From NCBI GenBank assembly GCA_019188255.1, contig JAETXT010000014.1, positions 1,860,001 through 1,924,000 of the forward strand: DNA of 64,000 nucleotides, given 5' to 3'. Position 1 is the stretch's first letter; every line of letters starts with the position of its first letter. A model generated the notes under the pieces. That model did no database searches and was not told the origin of the DNA. It saw only the letters and a list, made by a program, of their open reading frames with translations. This stretch comes from Verticillium longisporum. Lineage: Eukaryota > Ascomycota > Sordariomycetes > Glomerellales > Plectosphaerellaceae. This document shows, piece by piece, positions 35,417 through 46,717 of this stretch. Both the position numbers and the translations under genes were made by a program.

Positions 35417-35707
35417 TATTAAGAGGGCTTTACTGCTTATATAAACCCCGTTTTATTGCTTTGGCTGTGCCTGAGAGCTCTGAATAGGTAGGGTAGGTGA
35501 TATAAGTCTTATAATGTAGTTAATGATTCTATCTCTCTAAATCACCGCTACCTATGTGAATCAGATATACCTATCTGATTTACCGATTACGTAAGCTATG
35601 AATCACGTGCTCCTGAGAGCTGTGAATCCCAGCCCCGGTAATCACTATATCGGTAAATCCTATATAGTAATTACCGACCTAGGTAATCCCCTAATATTAG
35701 TTTAATA
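35417..35707 (-). repeat. Copia LTR (right copy, 3' end), lightly mutated
   Basis: 291 bp. It keeps many CA/TG dinucleotides (for example GTGAATCAG, CAGCCCCGG) that are TA in the two other LTR copies, so it has seen much less RIP. Confidence 0.85.
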
Positions 35708-36492
35708 TTGGCTATCTTTTCTTTATAGATAGGATTACCTAAGGGACCAATATCGGGCTCTATTACCTATATTAATAGCTGCTCTAATGCGCTTATAATC
35801 CTCTAGTCTCTAGCGCATTGGATCTACTATCCTAATCTATAAAATGAATAAATAAACAAGTGAATAAGTGATAATAGGAGAATAATAGATAGAATAAGGA
35901 AAAACACGGCTTAATACTACTATTCCCGTAAACGCTGAATCCCTAGTCCCTAGCGCTACGGATTAGTTAAACTAGCTACTAAATAGCTCTCTAAGGAAAC
36001 GAATTAAATTATAGTTAAATAATAGGAATAGGCTTTTAAACCCTTCAATAAAGGAAATAAATAGTAATTGAATAGTATAATAGCTAATTAAATAGCGCTC
36101 TTATAACGGCCAGATACGGGCTCCTAAAGTCTCTAAATCGCTAATATACTAATAGAGGGTAGAAGAATAATTATTATTGCCCCTTTTATTAGCTTTCTCG
36201 ATAGGAATAATAGAATTAAACCGCCTTCGGTAAGAATAATAGAGTTAAACCGCCTAAATAGGATTAATAGATCCTATTAAGCCAGTTTAGTGAATACCGT
36301 ACTCTATAGATCTATATATCTAGTTAGTAAATTATAGTAACTTTATTCCTTTTACCTTCCCTCTTCCCTATAACGATTCTTCATTTTTAAGATTAGCTAG
36401 CCCAATCTACTATTTTAGAGCTCCTACGATTACTAAATCCCCATTTTTACTACTCTCTTTTTCTCTCTTTTTCTCTCATCCTAGCCTCGATA

Positions 36493-37220
36493 ATGCCGCC
36501 TAAGCGCAAAGCCCCTACGCCCATTACCCCTCCTACTAAGAGAGTAGCGAAGCGTAAGAACCTAGTCGGCACTGATCGTAGGAGCTACTAATCCGGGATA
36601 TAGCGCGCGTACGCAGTAATATTCGCAAAGTCCCCTATTTAGGGTACTTAAAGTCTTATCTTACTAGTAAATAAACTAAAACTAGCGCTAATAGCGTATA
36701 CTACGATTTAGAGCCTAAGGGTTCCTATTACTATAAGTATACCTCTAGGTACTCTTATAAACTAATATAAGCTTCTACGATCTCTATTTTCTAGTATCTA
36801 TAGCTCTAACGATTATTATCTATAGTCCGGTCGGGGTATTTAAGCCCGCTATAAAGTTTTTAGCTACCTAGGATAAGAATAATAAGCCGGTAAGCTCTCT
36901 TCTCTATTATTTCCCTAATTATCTAATCGTACGATTAGCTAATAGGGGATATAGGATATAGAGAAGTAGTATACTATCGTAAAGGGTATATTAACGATCG
37001 TTAAAGAGGAGGAAGCGAAGGGGGGTAACGACCTTAATAAAGACCTCGATAATCTTTATAATGCTAACTATAAGGCGGCTAGGCGGGCCGCAGCTCTATA
37101 GCTCTTTAACTACCTCTAGTAGGACTCGCTAGAGCAGTTAAACTCGGATTCTTCGGATTCCAAGGCCTAGTCCGCTTTATAGAGCGGTTACTTTACTATT
37201 TTGCTAATCGTAGAGTCATC
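36493..37220 (+). pseudogene. Antisense reading frame inside the Copia element, between RNase H and 3' LTR
   Basis: Within the minus-strand Copia, the plus strand opens with an ATG at 36493 and the basic start MPPKRKAPTPITPPTKRVAK, stopping at 36589-36591. Beyond it, protein-like stretches continue with stops that look like RIP-converted CAA/CAG codons: NDLNKDLDNLYNANYKAARRA near 37025-37100 and an acidic Ser/Asp stretch near 37140-37170. The same sequence occurs inverted in the left Copia copy (about 32000-32690), where the ATG is mutated. It therefore belongs to the element family, transcribed opposite to gag-pol. I do not recognise the protein. Confidence 0.5.
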
Positions 37221-40200
37221 GTTTTTGCTTCTAGGGTACTCGTTTTTAGGCTTTACTATATTTTTACTAATATTAATTGCCTTTACCCCTTAACTATTCT
37301 TTTCTTAACGTTTAACCTATCCTTTAATCCTAATTATAACTTCGTTAGAGCTTATTAGCGCTTCTAGTACCTAGTTTAGCGCTCCCTTAATTATTAAATC
37401 TATAGGGTTATCGCCTCTAGCGATCTAACGAATTTCGTCGATTTCGCATTCTTCGTAGCTTTACTATAACGCTATAAGATCTATTATTAAGCGTTTCTCT
37501 ACTATTATACTTAGTTGAACTAGGTATTAGTAGAGCGAGTAGCTATCGGTATAGATAACTATCTATAGGAGTAGTAATTCTAAGCGTTTATAGATCTCTT
37601 AGAGCGTCTATTTAAGGATATAAGCTATATCGAAGCCGCTAATTATCCTATAGATCTTACTAGCTAGAACTAAACGCATAACCCGTTTATACTTAATAGA
37701 TTATTAATAGAGGATATTACTATATACTATAAAGGCGTTCTCCTAATTATAGGAACGTTCATTATTAAGGAGGATAACGAATCCGATCTATAAACTTAGG
37801 TCCTTATTATTAGCGAAGGAGCCGTTAATAAATACGTAAAGTTAGGCTATTAAGAGATCTAGGCGTACGTAATTTAGGCTATAGCCTATATTAGCGATCT
37901 ACTATTATATACGTTTATTAAGCTATTTAAAGTCGTCCTCCTATAGGTTCTTAGCTTAGGTTATAATAGAGAAATCGAAGGCTGCCTCTAATTAATAGGT
38001 TAAAGCAATATAGGCACTACGAGCTCTCTAGGCGATATATTCCTATTCTAAGCTCGCTATCCCTAGGGTTACTAGCTCTAGGCGATTACCTTAGCCTTTC
38101 TATTAAATCGTAAGATCTTTAGTTCCAACTTTAATAATATAGCCGTTAAAGACGCTATTAGATCCTACGTTAAGGACGGAGCAGGCTTTGCCTAGAAGCT
38201 AGCGCTTTCGAGCTCTATTTATTCCTTTTATATAAACGTAGGCTCTCCGAGGTTAAGGGTATCGTTAATCTATATTCCGATTAGTCTAAAGCTCTCTCTA
38301 GCTCTAGTTAGAAGTAAATACGGATTATAGCCCGTTAGAACGGCGTTTAGGCGCTCTCTATAATAGCGCTAATAGATTATAAACTAATAGAGACCTAACT
38401 CTATAATACTATAGAGCGGCTTTATAACGTAGAAGACGATTCCGTTAGGGTATCTATATTATAGCTCCTTAGGAATGTATAGGAGAACGTTACGTAATAG
38501 ATCTATAGCGCTCTAGGTATAGGCTTAACTAATATTACGGAGCATTAACTAGTAGCTACGTTACTATAGCGTTAGGGTGATCGCTAGGATTAGTCGTTAG
38601 CTATAGCGTATAATCGTAGGCGATTATATTAGTAGGGTTATCTTCTCCTAATTACTATATCCCTAAACTACTAGTCTTAACTTCTTATATAGGGCTTAAG
38701 GGAGGCCTTTTACCTCTCTTATAAGCTAGTATCTAAAGATCTTAGTACTAGGAAATGCGGATCTCCTAATCGGTACGATTACTCTAGCTACTAGGAGTAA
38801 GTCGATTTCCTCCTAGTCGGACTATTTAAATAGCTTCCTAGGGGTTATTATTCTACCTTTATTATATAGTTAAATAGCTAGGTCGTACCCCTATTATTCC
38901 CTTTTAATAATAAATTAGCGCTCGATCTATAAAGTCCTAATCGTATTACTCTTACGATCCGTAAAAGCCGCCTATAATAGATTCGTAGCGTTTATTAGCT
39001 TCCTAGGTCTCCCGCATCGTCGTAGTAGAATTAGCTCTAGGTACTTAAATAGTTCTAGGGTCTCTAGAGTTCGAATTACTATTATCTCCCTAGCCTACTA
39101 ATCTAGCGATCTATTATATAGCTTAATATATATTCCTCTAAACTCCGTTAGGCCGTTAACTATTTCGACCGTAATTACCGTATTAGAAACCGATATAACC
39201 TTATAGGGACTAGTCCATTTCTCCCGCTCTTGGAATATAAGAACGTCGCTTCCTAGCTCTAGCGATCTCGGTAGTAATTGCTTAGTATCTAGTCCGTTAC
39301 GGGTATTAAGAGCATTATTAACCTTCCGCTTAGCGACTATTCGCCGAAGCTCCGCTATCGCCTTATTAACCGCTTTAGCGTACTACGCCTAGGTCGTAGT
39401 AGGCGCTAAGTTAGCGGTGATCCTAGGCATCGCCCCGAATATAAATAGTATAGGCACTAATCCGTTAGGCCTAGCAGTATCGTTTACCGCCTTTATAGCT
39501 CCTTAAAGCAGCGATTCTAGGCTCGTATTGCGAGACTCTACCTTTAAGATCTCGTATGCTCTGCGTATCGGCTTATAGTAGCTCTTAACCTTGCCGATTA
39601 ACTAATAGGCCTCTATAAGGATCTAATAGTAGGTTATACCTAGGAGGCGTACCTCTGCCCTAAACTCTATAGAGGTAAAGTTCGTTCTAGCGTTAATAGT
39701 TACGACGTCTAGAAGCCTAAAGTATATATCTAATTAGTACCTCTTAAGAGCTTCCTACGTTACGTAAGCTATGAAATTAGGAATGAAAGTTGCGGACTAG
39801 AATCCTATACTCGCATCGATTATATAAAGAACGGGCTTTCCATCTAAGTATATAATATCGATTAAAATCTCGCAATTAAAGTCGATATCTAACCTTAGGG
39901 TAAACTTAAAGTATTACGGAGACTTCCCTTTAATCTAATAATAGTAATAGAAGCGGTTTATTAGCTCTAGAGCGTCCCGATTTACGTCCTAGTCTACTCT
40001 CTAGAGCAGGTTCTATAGCTTCTCTATAGATAGGTAACCGAACCGCTTATAAATATATCGGAGCTCTACTTCTATTAGAAACGCTACTCTATCGCTCTCT
40101 ATCCCTATTATATATATAATCCCGGAGCTAGTATAGGTCTTCGTATCTAGGAAGAACTATAGGTAGCCCTATTTACGAAAAATGGGTATACGCTCCTAGA

Positions 40201-40520
40201 TCTCCCTAATGCACTTTACTAGCTCGTTACGTATATTATCTAAGTAGACTCCGAGATCGTCTATATCCTTAATATAAAGTAGGAATAGGGTATCCATTAG
40301 GATAATATAGAACGTAATTCTCCTAATTAGTATTAGAATAGTAATCTCCTCTATTATAGAAATAGGATTTCCTACTCTAAATCTTACTCTAGCCCCTATT
40401 CCCTATTTATTAACTATTAGGCTTAGTATTAGGGCTATTAGGGCCCTTATTTATAAAGCTCCTATTATAGAAACTAATACTACGCCTATATTAGGGATAA
40501 TACCGTACTATATAGAAGTA

Positions 40521-42378
40521 ACGTAATCCACAAGCGAGTGGTTCACCCATGCGAGTGGTTCACTTCACCCCGACCCGACAAACATTCCGAGGAAAACCTC
40601 AACCCAAACGCCGTAAATCAATTAAAATCACTCCTCCTCGTCTTTTGCAGACGATGAGATAGCTACCTGACAAGTTCTCGCGTTGTGGCCGGTCTTCCCG
40701 CATACGCTACAGCATCGTTTCTTCGGCTGGGACCACGACGCGGGACCCGGGTTCTGCAGCGTTTCCTCTTTTATCTGGATATCTACTTCCTTCTGAGCAA
40801 TCTTGTCCTGTCCCTCGCCTACAGCCATGCTTCCTCCTTCCCGGAGACGTAGCTTTTGGCCCTCCGGCGTCGGCTTAGTGTAGCATTTTCCTCTCGAAGG
40901 ATCATAACCTCTGACTTCAAAAGAGCGATCTGGTGCATAACACCCCGCGTCCCCTTCGCAAGATAGTCAACAGCATCTAAAATTGACGTTGGGGAGCTTC
41001 CCTGGTGGCGTGAGATTCGCCCTTTGATGAAGTCAGTCTGGGAACCTGCCTCGAGCAGGTTAGTGGGCGTCTTAGAGACCCAAGAATCACGCTCCCCGTG
41101 GGACGTCCCCGGAGGCGTCGTCGTCCTCAACCTCACATCCAGCTTTGACAGGACTGTTTCCGGGTTATGGGGACAAGCCCCGCTCCTCGAAAGCCTCCCT
41201 GGATGTTTTTTCTGTCATTGCTTGCTGAAATGCAGCCGAAAACGCCGGGAAGAAGTCCTCTTTGCTGATGTGCGTTGTACCCGCCCTCATCCTATCCTCG
41301 ATTTGCCGACCGTATGCTTTCTTTAGTGGGCCAAAACACCCAACATCGAGAGGCTGGAGTAGATGTGACGAATGAGGAGGCATACAGAGTGTGATGATGT
41401 TGTTCTCCTTGCAGTAGAGTTCGAAGTCGACCGAGTGGTGACTTTCGTGGCCATCCAGGATCAGTAGGCGATAACCGCCCGAAGTACGGGACTTTGTATG
41501 CCTGTCAAAATGCCGAATCCATTCCAGACCAATATCATTCGTCGTCCAGCCGTTTGGAGATGTTGCGATTCTCCAGTCGCGAGAAATCGCGTCGTCCTGG
41601 TACCAGCTCGAGAGGTGGTACTTGCCCGAAACCACGATGAACGGCGGGACGGAGAAACCCAACGCGCCAACGCCCTGGATCACCGTAACCCATTCCCGGT
41701 TGCCTGGCTGCCTCATCTTCACATTGGACCGTCTTTCCGAACTGGTCACGACCATTCCGTTGGCGATAACGCCCATCTGGAAGCCGGTCTCGTCAAAGTT
41801 GTACATGTCAGCCTCTTGGATGCCGTACTTGGCGATCATGTTATGCACGAGGCGGAACCACGCGTTTATCGCATCCGGATCTTCGCATTGGGCCCTCTTG
41901 TAGTCGTACTTGCGAAAGAAACGCGTCCGGAGCTCTGGTTGCCGTTTGACGAAGTTTGCGGCCCAGTTCTTCCCGACGCGTGGCGCGTCACGGTCGGCAA
42001 GCAGGCGATTCGCCATATCTCCGACCTCACCCAACCGGGGAGGGTAAGATCGCGCATCTAGGTCAAGGATATATTCGACAATAGTTTTCTCTTCTAGTAC
42101 TGTTAATTTGGCAGAATTGGGCGGGCTTTCGCGTCGGGAGGGTTTGCCCTTCTGGCGTCGGAGGAGCGTCGTTAAGGGGACGGTGTAGATCCTCGCAGCA
42201 CTCCGGGCGCTTAGGTTCGGGTCATTGTCCATAGCTTGGATAGCAAGGAATAATTGACCTTCTTTTGAAAGAGTCTCCATCGCGGGCGGAGGTGGAATCT
42301 GTAGAATTCAGGTGTAGGTCGTGGGCCCGGGCGAAGTGAACCACTCGCTTGGGTGAACCACTCGCTTGTGGATTACGT
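40521..42378 (-). mobile_element. Pogo/Fot1-like DNA transposon, copy B
   Basis: 1858 bp with TA duplications at 40519-40520 and 42379-42380. The TIRs and tandem 17-bp units are as in copy A. It lies inside the gag/protease part of the Copia element with Copia sequence on both sides, so this is the one copy still at its original insertion site. It differs from A and C by two one-base deletions in homopolymers. No RIP. Confidence 0.92.
40628..42280 (-). pseudogene. Transposase of copy B, double frameshift
   Basis: The main frame (42280 down to 41165, 371 aa) has the same HTH and DD35D core as copy A. It stops right after EERGLSP because the C-run has four C instead of five (41168-41171 as G). 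The C-terminal frame has a second deletion (four A instead of five, near 40855), so the zinc-knuckle part falls into a different frame again. Either a decayed copy or homopolymer errors in the assembly. Confidence 0.85.
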
Positions 42379-42380
42379 TA

Positions 42381-44524
42381 CTATTAATCTAATATTAAAT
42401 AAAGAGCTACTCTATCGGAGCTATTATTTTAGCCTTCGGACTACTCCCCCTAATTCTATATTAGAATGACTTATTTACTAGGAAGTATATAATATAAGTA
42501 TTTATTAATTCGCTCTCGGGATTAGACTTAAAGGCATCGTCTACTCCTAGCTTATCGGAAGTAAGATTATCTAATTCCGAGCTCTTAATAGGTTCTATTA
42601 CTATTAAAAACTAATAGTATCCCTTCCGCTAATCCCTATATACTTCCTATATACGTTTCTACTACTCTTTCGAACATTATTACTCCTTAGGAGAGTGCTT
42701 CGTTAATCTATAATCTAGTTTAGAGTATATCTAGCATTTACGAATTCTAGATAGCTAACGATTATTAATTCTACGTACCGACTACTCTCTACGATCTCCC
42801 CTTCTACTAGCCTAGCGATATCCGCTCCTATAACGTCTATCGGTATAGAAGTACCTAAGCGTTCTAGTATTCTCCTCTACCTTTAGTATACTCTTAAGCT
42901 ATATGGATAGCGTATTGAAAGATCGCTCCGGCCTTATTAGTACAATCTTTAGCTCTAGGATGCCTTAAACCGCCCTTAGAGTATTTATATAGAGATAAGT
43001 CTCTTCCTTAAATATAGGGCTAAGTATTCTCTAGTACTATTAAAGCTTATCTAGAAGGATCTAGAGAACTTCTATTCGTAGCTTTCCTATATTATTAGCT
43101 TCTACCGCTATAGAGTAGAACGTTATCGAGCTCTAGTCTATATAATACTATACTCTATTAATCTCCGAATCGAATTATTATTTAATCGCTAGGTACATTT
43201 AATAGAGTCCTATACTCCGGTTTATATACTCTAGGAAGAAAGTTTATACGTACTTTAAAAGTATATTCGGGAAGAGTATATAGAGCTACGTATAGCGGAT
43301 TTATAATAGTTCGTAAACGTCTATAAAGATATATATTTTATTATTAAAGATATCGTATATCTCCCTAGAATAATTGCTCTCCTTATTCTAGAATAATGCG
43401 AATTACTTAATTATAGCTCCGTTAATCGGTAAATTCACCGATTCGTATAGTAGTAGAGTATAGTACTAAGCTAATAGGTTCTAAGTAATATTTAGGGGTA
43501 AGGTCTCATTTCTTCGTAATTAAAGCGTAATCTCTCATTAGCTAGATTACTTACTCTATTAATTAGATAACCCTAGAACTAGGGGCTATTAGGGATCTAT
43601 CCTCCCCGTTTATAGTTTTCGGATTTAAAATAGCTAAGCGTTCCCCGTAAGTTATTGCTCGTCGTCCTATTAGTCTCGCTATTCCTCTACTCTTTAGAGT
43701 ACTAAATCCCGGTTAGTAGTAATCGACTCCGTCGTATTGGGCATCTCTTCCTATAAAAGTCTTAAGACTAGTCTCTTTAACGTCTTAGCGTTTATTACTC
43801 CTAGAAGAGGGATCCTATACTCTATTAAATATACTTTTAGCGCTCGAATAATCGTTATATTATAGGAGTTAAAGTCCTCTTTAATCTAGCCCTAGAAGTC
43901 TTCGATAAACGCCTCTAAGAGGTAAACTCCCTTTATAGTCCTGTATACGCTTATTACCTTAAGGATCTAGGCGCTCTTAAGATCTACGGATACTAAATCT
44001 AATAATCTAGGGAACCGTAATTCTACTCTATAAACGATGAAGTTAATATCGAGACCCTTCCTAACCTTCTATATTAGGCGTAATATGCCGAGTTCTTCTA
44101 GAATACCGTCGAACTCCTATTATATCTTTTTAGCGCTCTCTAGCTCTATTACGGAGCTATTACCGTAATCCGAGGAGCTTATTATCGCTGATTTTATTAA
44201 AGCTCTATTATAGCTAATTAACTATTCCGTAGAGCTTCGTTTATCGGGTTTAGTAGCTAGTAATATAGCCTAGGTAGTAATCTTAGGCGTAGGAGTCCTG
44301 AGGTACTCGAAGTAGACGGTGCTCCTATAGATTACGTAATAGGGGATTTCCTACTACTAATCTCTTATAAGAGTCCTAAAGTACTTAAAGTAAACGGTAC
44401 TCTTATAATTACTTATAAAGTATAACCGATAAGCTTACGTATAGCGAATTTACTATCCGTAGGATCGATCTTAACTTCTCTAGCTCTAGCTATTCTATAT
44501 TACGTTAAACGTAATATTGATCAG
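42381..44524 (-). pseudogene. Copia 5' internal region (gag/protease), degenerate
   Basis: This lies between the 5' LTR (44525-44815) and transposon B. It reads on the minus strand with many stops. A duplicated segment of about 40 bp is visible at 44295-44336 and 44375-44415 (GTCCTGAGGTACTCGAAGTA and a RIP-mutated second copy). No intact frame. Confidence 0.5.
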
Positions 44525-44815
44525 TATTAAGAGGGCTTTATTGCTTATATAAACCCCGTTTCATTGCTTTAGCTATACCTGAGAGCTCTAAATAGGTAGG
44601 GTAGGTAATATAAGTCTTATAATATAGTTAATAATTCTATCTCTCTAAATTACTACTATCTATATAAATTAGATATACCTATCTAATTTACTAATTATAT
44701 GAGCTATAAATTACGTACTCTTAAGAGCTATAAATCCTAGCCCTAGTAATTACTATATTAGTAAATCCTATATAGTAATTACCGACCTAGGTAATCCCCT
44801 AATATTAGTTTAATA
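44525..44815 (-). repeat. Copia LTR (right copy, 5' end), heavily RIP-mutated
   Basis: 291 bp, same ends as 35417-35707 but with many CA/TG to TA changes. It is followed by ctaag (44816-44820), which is the target duplication of the left Copia LTR (cttag at 33757-33761) read on the other strand. Confidence 0.85.
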
Positions 44816-44855
44816 CTAAGCTTATTACTCTTCTTTAAGATAAATAATATAAAGG
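44816..44855 (-). pseudogene. Displaced 40-bp Gypsy RT fragment, inverted
   Basis: On the minus strand it reads ..F-I-L-F-I-L-K-K-S-N-K-L-R, the piece missing between SPIN (28528) and IYIDYRG (33761) of the Gypsy RT. It is bounded by the Copia target duplication on one side and the TA of transposon C on the other. Confidence 0.85.
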
Positions 44856-44964
44856 TAACGTAATCCACAAGCGAGTGGTTCACCCATGCGAGTGGTTCAC
44901 TTCACCCCGACCCGACAAACATTCCGAGGAAAACCTCAACCCAAACGCCGTAAATCAATTAAAA

Positions 44965-45474
44965 TCACTCCTCCTCGTCTTTTGCAGACGATGAGATAGC
45001 TACCTGACAAGTTCTCGCGTTGTGGCCGGTCTTCCCGCATACGCTACAGCATCGTTTCTTCGGCTGGGACCACGACGCGGGACCCGGGTTCTGCAGCGTT
45101 TCCTCTTTTATCTGGATATCTACTTCCTTCTGAGCAATCTTGTCCTGTCCCTCGCCTACAGCCATGCTTCCTCCTTCCCGGAGACGTAGCTTTTTGGCCC
45201 TCCGGCGTCGGCTTAGTGTAGCATTTTCCTCTCGAAGGATCATAACCTCTGACTTCAAAAGAGCGATCTGGTGCATAACACCCCGCGTCCCCTTCGCAAG
45301 ATAGTCAACAGCATCTAAAATTGACGTTGGGGAGCTTCCCTGGTGGCGTGAGATTCGCCCTTTGATGAAGTCAGTCTGGGAACCTGCCTCGAGCAGGTTA
45401 GTGGGCGTCTTAGAGACCCAAGAATCACGCTCCCCGTGGGACGTCCCCGGAGGCGTCGTCGTCCTCAACCTCAC
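44965..45474 (-). CDS. Transposase C-terminal frame with CCHC zinc knuckle (copy C)
   Basis: Same as the C-terminal frame of copy A, with the five-A run intact. It has no ATG start and lies in the -1 frame relative to the main frame. It ends CSVCGKTGHNARTC followed by an acidic tail. Confidence 0.75.
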   Translation of the reverse strand: MRLRTTTPPGTSHGERDSWVSKTPTNLLEAGSQTDFIKGRISRHQGSSPTSILDAVDYLAKGTRGVMHQIALLKSEVMILREENATLSRRRRAKKLRLREGGSMAVGEGQDKIAQKEVDIQIKEETLQNPGPASWSQPKKRCCSVCGKTGHNARTCQVAISSSAKDEEE

Positions 45475-46619
45475 ATCCAGCTTTGACAGGACTGTTTCCG
45501 GGTTATGGGGGACAAGCCCCGCTCCTCGAAAGCCTCCCTGGATGTTTTTTCTGTCATTGCTTGCTGAAATGCAGCCGAAAACGCCGGGAAGAAGTCCTCT
45601 TTGCTGATGTGCGTTGTACCCGCCCTCATCCTATCCTCGATTTGCCGACCGTATGCTTTCTTTAGTGGGCCAAAACACCCAACATCGAGAGGCTGGAGTA
45701 GATGTGACGAATGAGGAGGCATACAGAGTGTGATGATGTTGTTCTCCTTGCAGTAGAGTTCGAAGTCGACCGAGTGGTGACTTTCGTGGCCATCCAGGAT
45801 CAGTAGGCGATAACCGCCCGAAGTACGGGACTTTGTATGCCTGTCAAAATGCCGAATCCATTCCAGACCAATATCATTCGTCGTCCAGCCGTTTGGAGAT
45901 GTTGCGATTCTCCAGTCGCGAGAAATCGCGTCGTCCTGGTACCAGCTCGAGAGGTGGTACTTGCCCGAAACCACGATGAACGGCGGGACGGAGAAACCCA
46001 ACGCGCCAACGCCCTGGATCACCGTAACCCATTCCCGGTTGCCTGGCTGCCTCATCTTCACATTGGACCGTCTTTCCGAACTGGTCACGACCATTCCGTT
46101 GGCGATAACGCCCATCTGGAAGCCGGTCTCGTCAAAGTTGTACATGTCAGCCTCTTGGATGCCGTACTTGGCGATCATGTTATGCACGAGGCGGAACCAC
46201 GCGTTTATCGCATCCGGATCTTCGCATTGGGCCCTCTTGTAGTCGTACTTGCGAAAGAAACGCGTCCGGAGCTCTGGTTGCCGTTTGACGAAGTTTGCGG
46301 CCCAGTTCTTCCCGACGCGTGGCGCGTCACGGTCGGCAAGCAGGCGATTCGCCATATCTCCGACCTCACCCAACCGGGGAGGGTAAGATCGCGCATCTAG
46401 GTCAAGGATATATTCGACAATAGTTTTCTCTTCTAGTACTGTTAATTTGGCAGAATTGGGCGGGCTTTCGCGTCGGGAGGGTTTGCCCTTCTGGCGTCGG
46501 AGGAGCGTCGTTAAGGGGACGGTGTAGATCCTCGCAGCACTCCGGGCGCTTAGGTTCGGGTCATTGTCCATAGCTTGGATAGCAAGGAATAATTGACCTT
46601 CTTTTGAAAGAGTCTCCAT
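45471..46619 (-). CDS. Pogo/Fot1-like transposase, main frame (copy C, 382 aa)
   Basis: The protein is the same as in copy A (HTH 1-55, D163, D276, D312). I noticed only one base change against A, a synonymous GAC/GAT codon in EDPDAINA. It has the same C5 run and the same loss of frame after EERGLSP. Confidence 0.9.
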   Translation of the reverse strand: METLSKEGQLFLAIQAMDNDPNLSARSAARIYTVPLTTLLRRQKGKPSRRESPPNSAKLTVLEEKTIVEYILDLDARSYPPRLGEVGDMANRLLADRDAPRVGKNWAANFVKRQPELRTRFFRKYDYKRAQCEDPDAINAWFRLVHNMIAKYGIQEADMYNFDETGFQMGVIANGMVVTSSERRSNVKMRQPGNREWVTVIQGVGALGFSVPPFIVVSGKYHLSSWYQDDAISRDWRIATSPNGWTTNDIGLEWIRHFDRHTKSRTSGGYRLLILDGHESHHSVDFELYCKENNIITLCMPPHSSHLLQPLDVGCFGPLKKAYGRQIEDRMRAGTTHISKEDFFPAFSAAFQQAMTEKTSREAFEERGLSPITRKQSCQSWM

Positions 46620-46717
46620 CGCGGGCGGAGGTGGAATCTGTAGAATTCAGGTGTAGGTCGTGGGCCCGGGCGAAGTGAACCACTCGCTTGGGTGAACCAC
46701 TCGCTTGTGGATTACGT

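Larger units (their letters stand above)
35417..44815 (-). mobile_element. Copia-type retrotransposon, both LTRs, interrupted by transposon B
   Basis: On the minus strand: 5' LTR 44525-44815, gag/protease, integrase, a KWTSPYKVISVSNTVIT-like post-integrase segment near 39150-39240, RT near 37900-38900 (SPTI-R-S-RLILA block at about 38580-38640), RNase H and 3' LTR 35417-35707. Net length is about 7.5 kb without B. IN-before-RT order identifies Copia/Ty1. The outer flanks differ (atatt before 35417, ctaag after 44815), so the two ends do not come from one insertion. RIP damage is milder toward the 3' LTR. Confidence 0.75.
44858..46717 (-). mobile_element. Pogo/Fot1-like DNA transposon, copy C
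   Basis: 1860 bp with TA at 44856-44857 and 46718-46719. TIRs as in copy A, in opposite orientation. The left flank is the displaced Gypsy RT fragment plus Copia 5' LTR; the right flank is Gypsy integrase. Like A it therefore sits on a rearrangement junction. No RIP. Confidence 0.92.
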
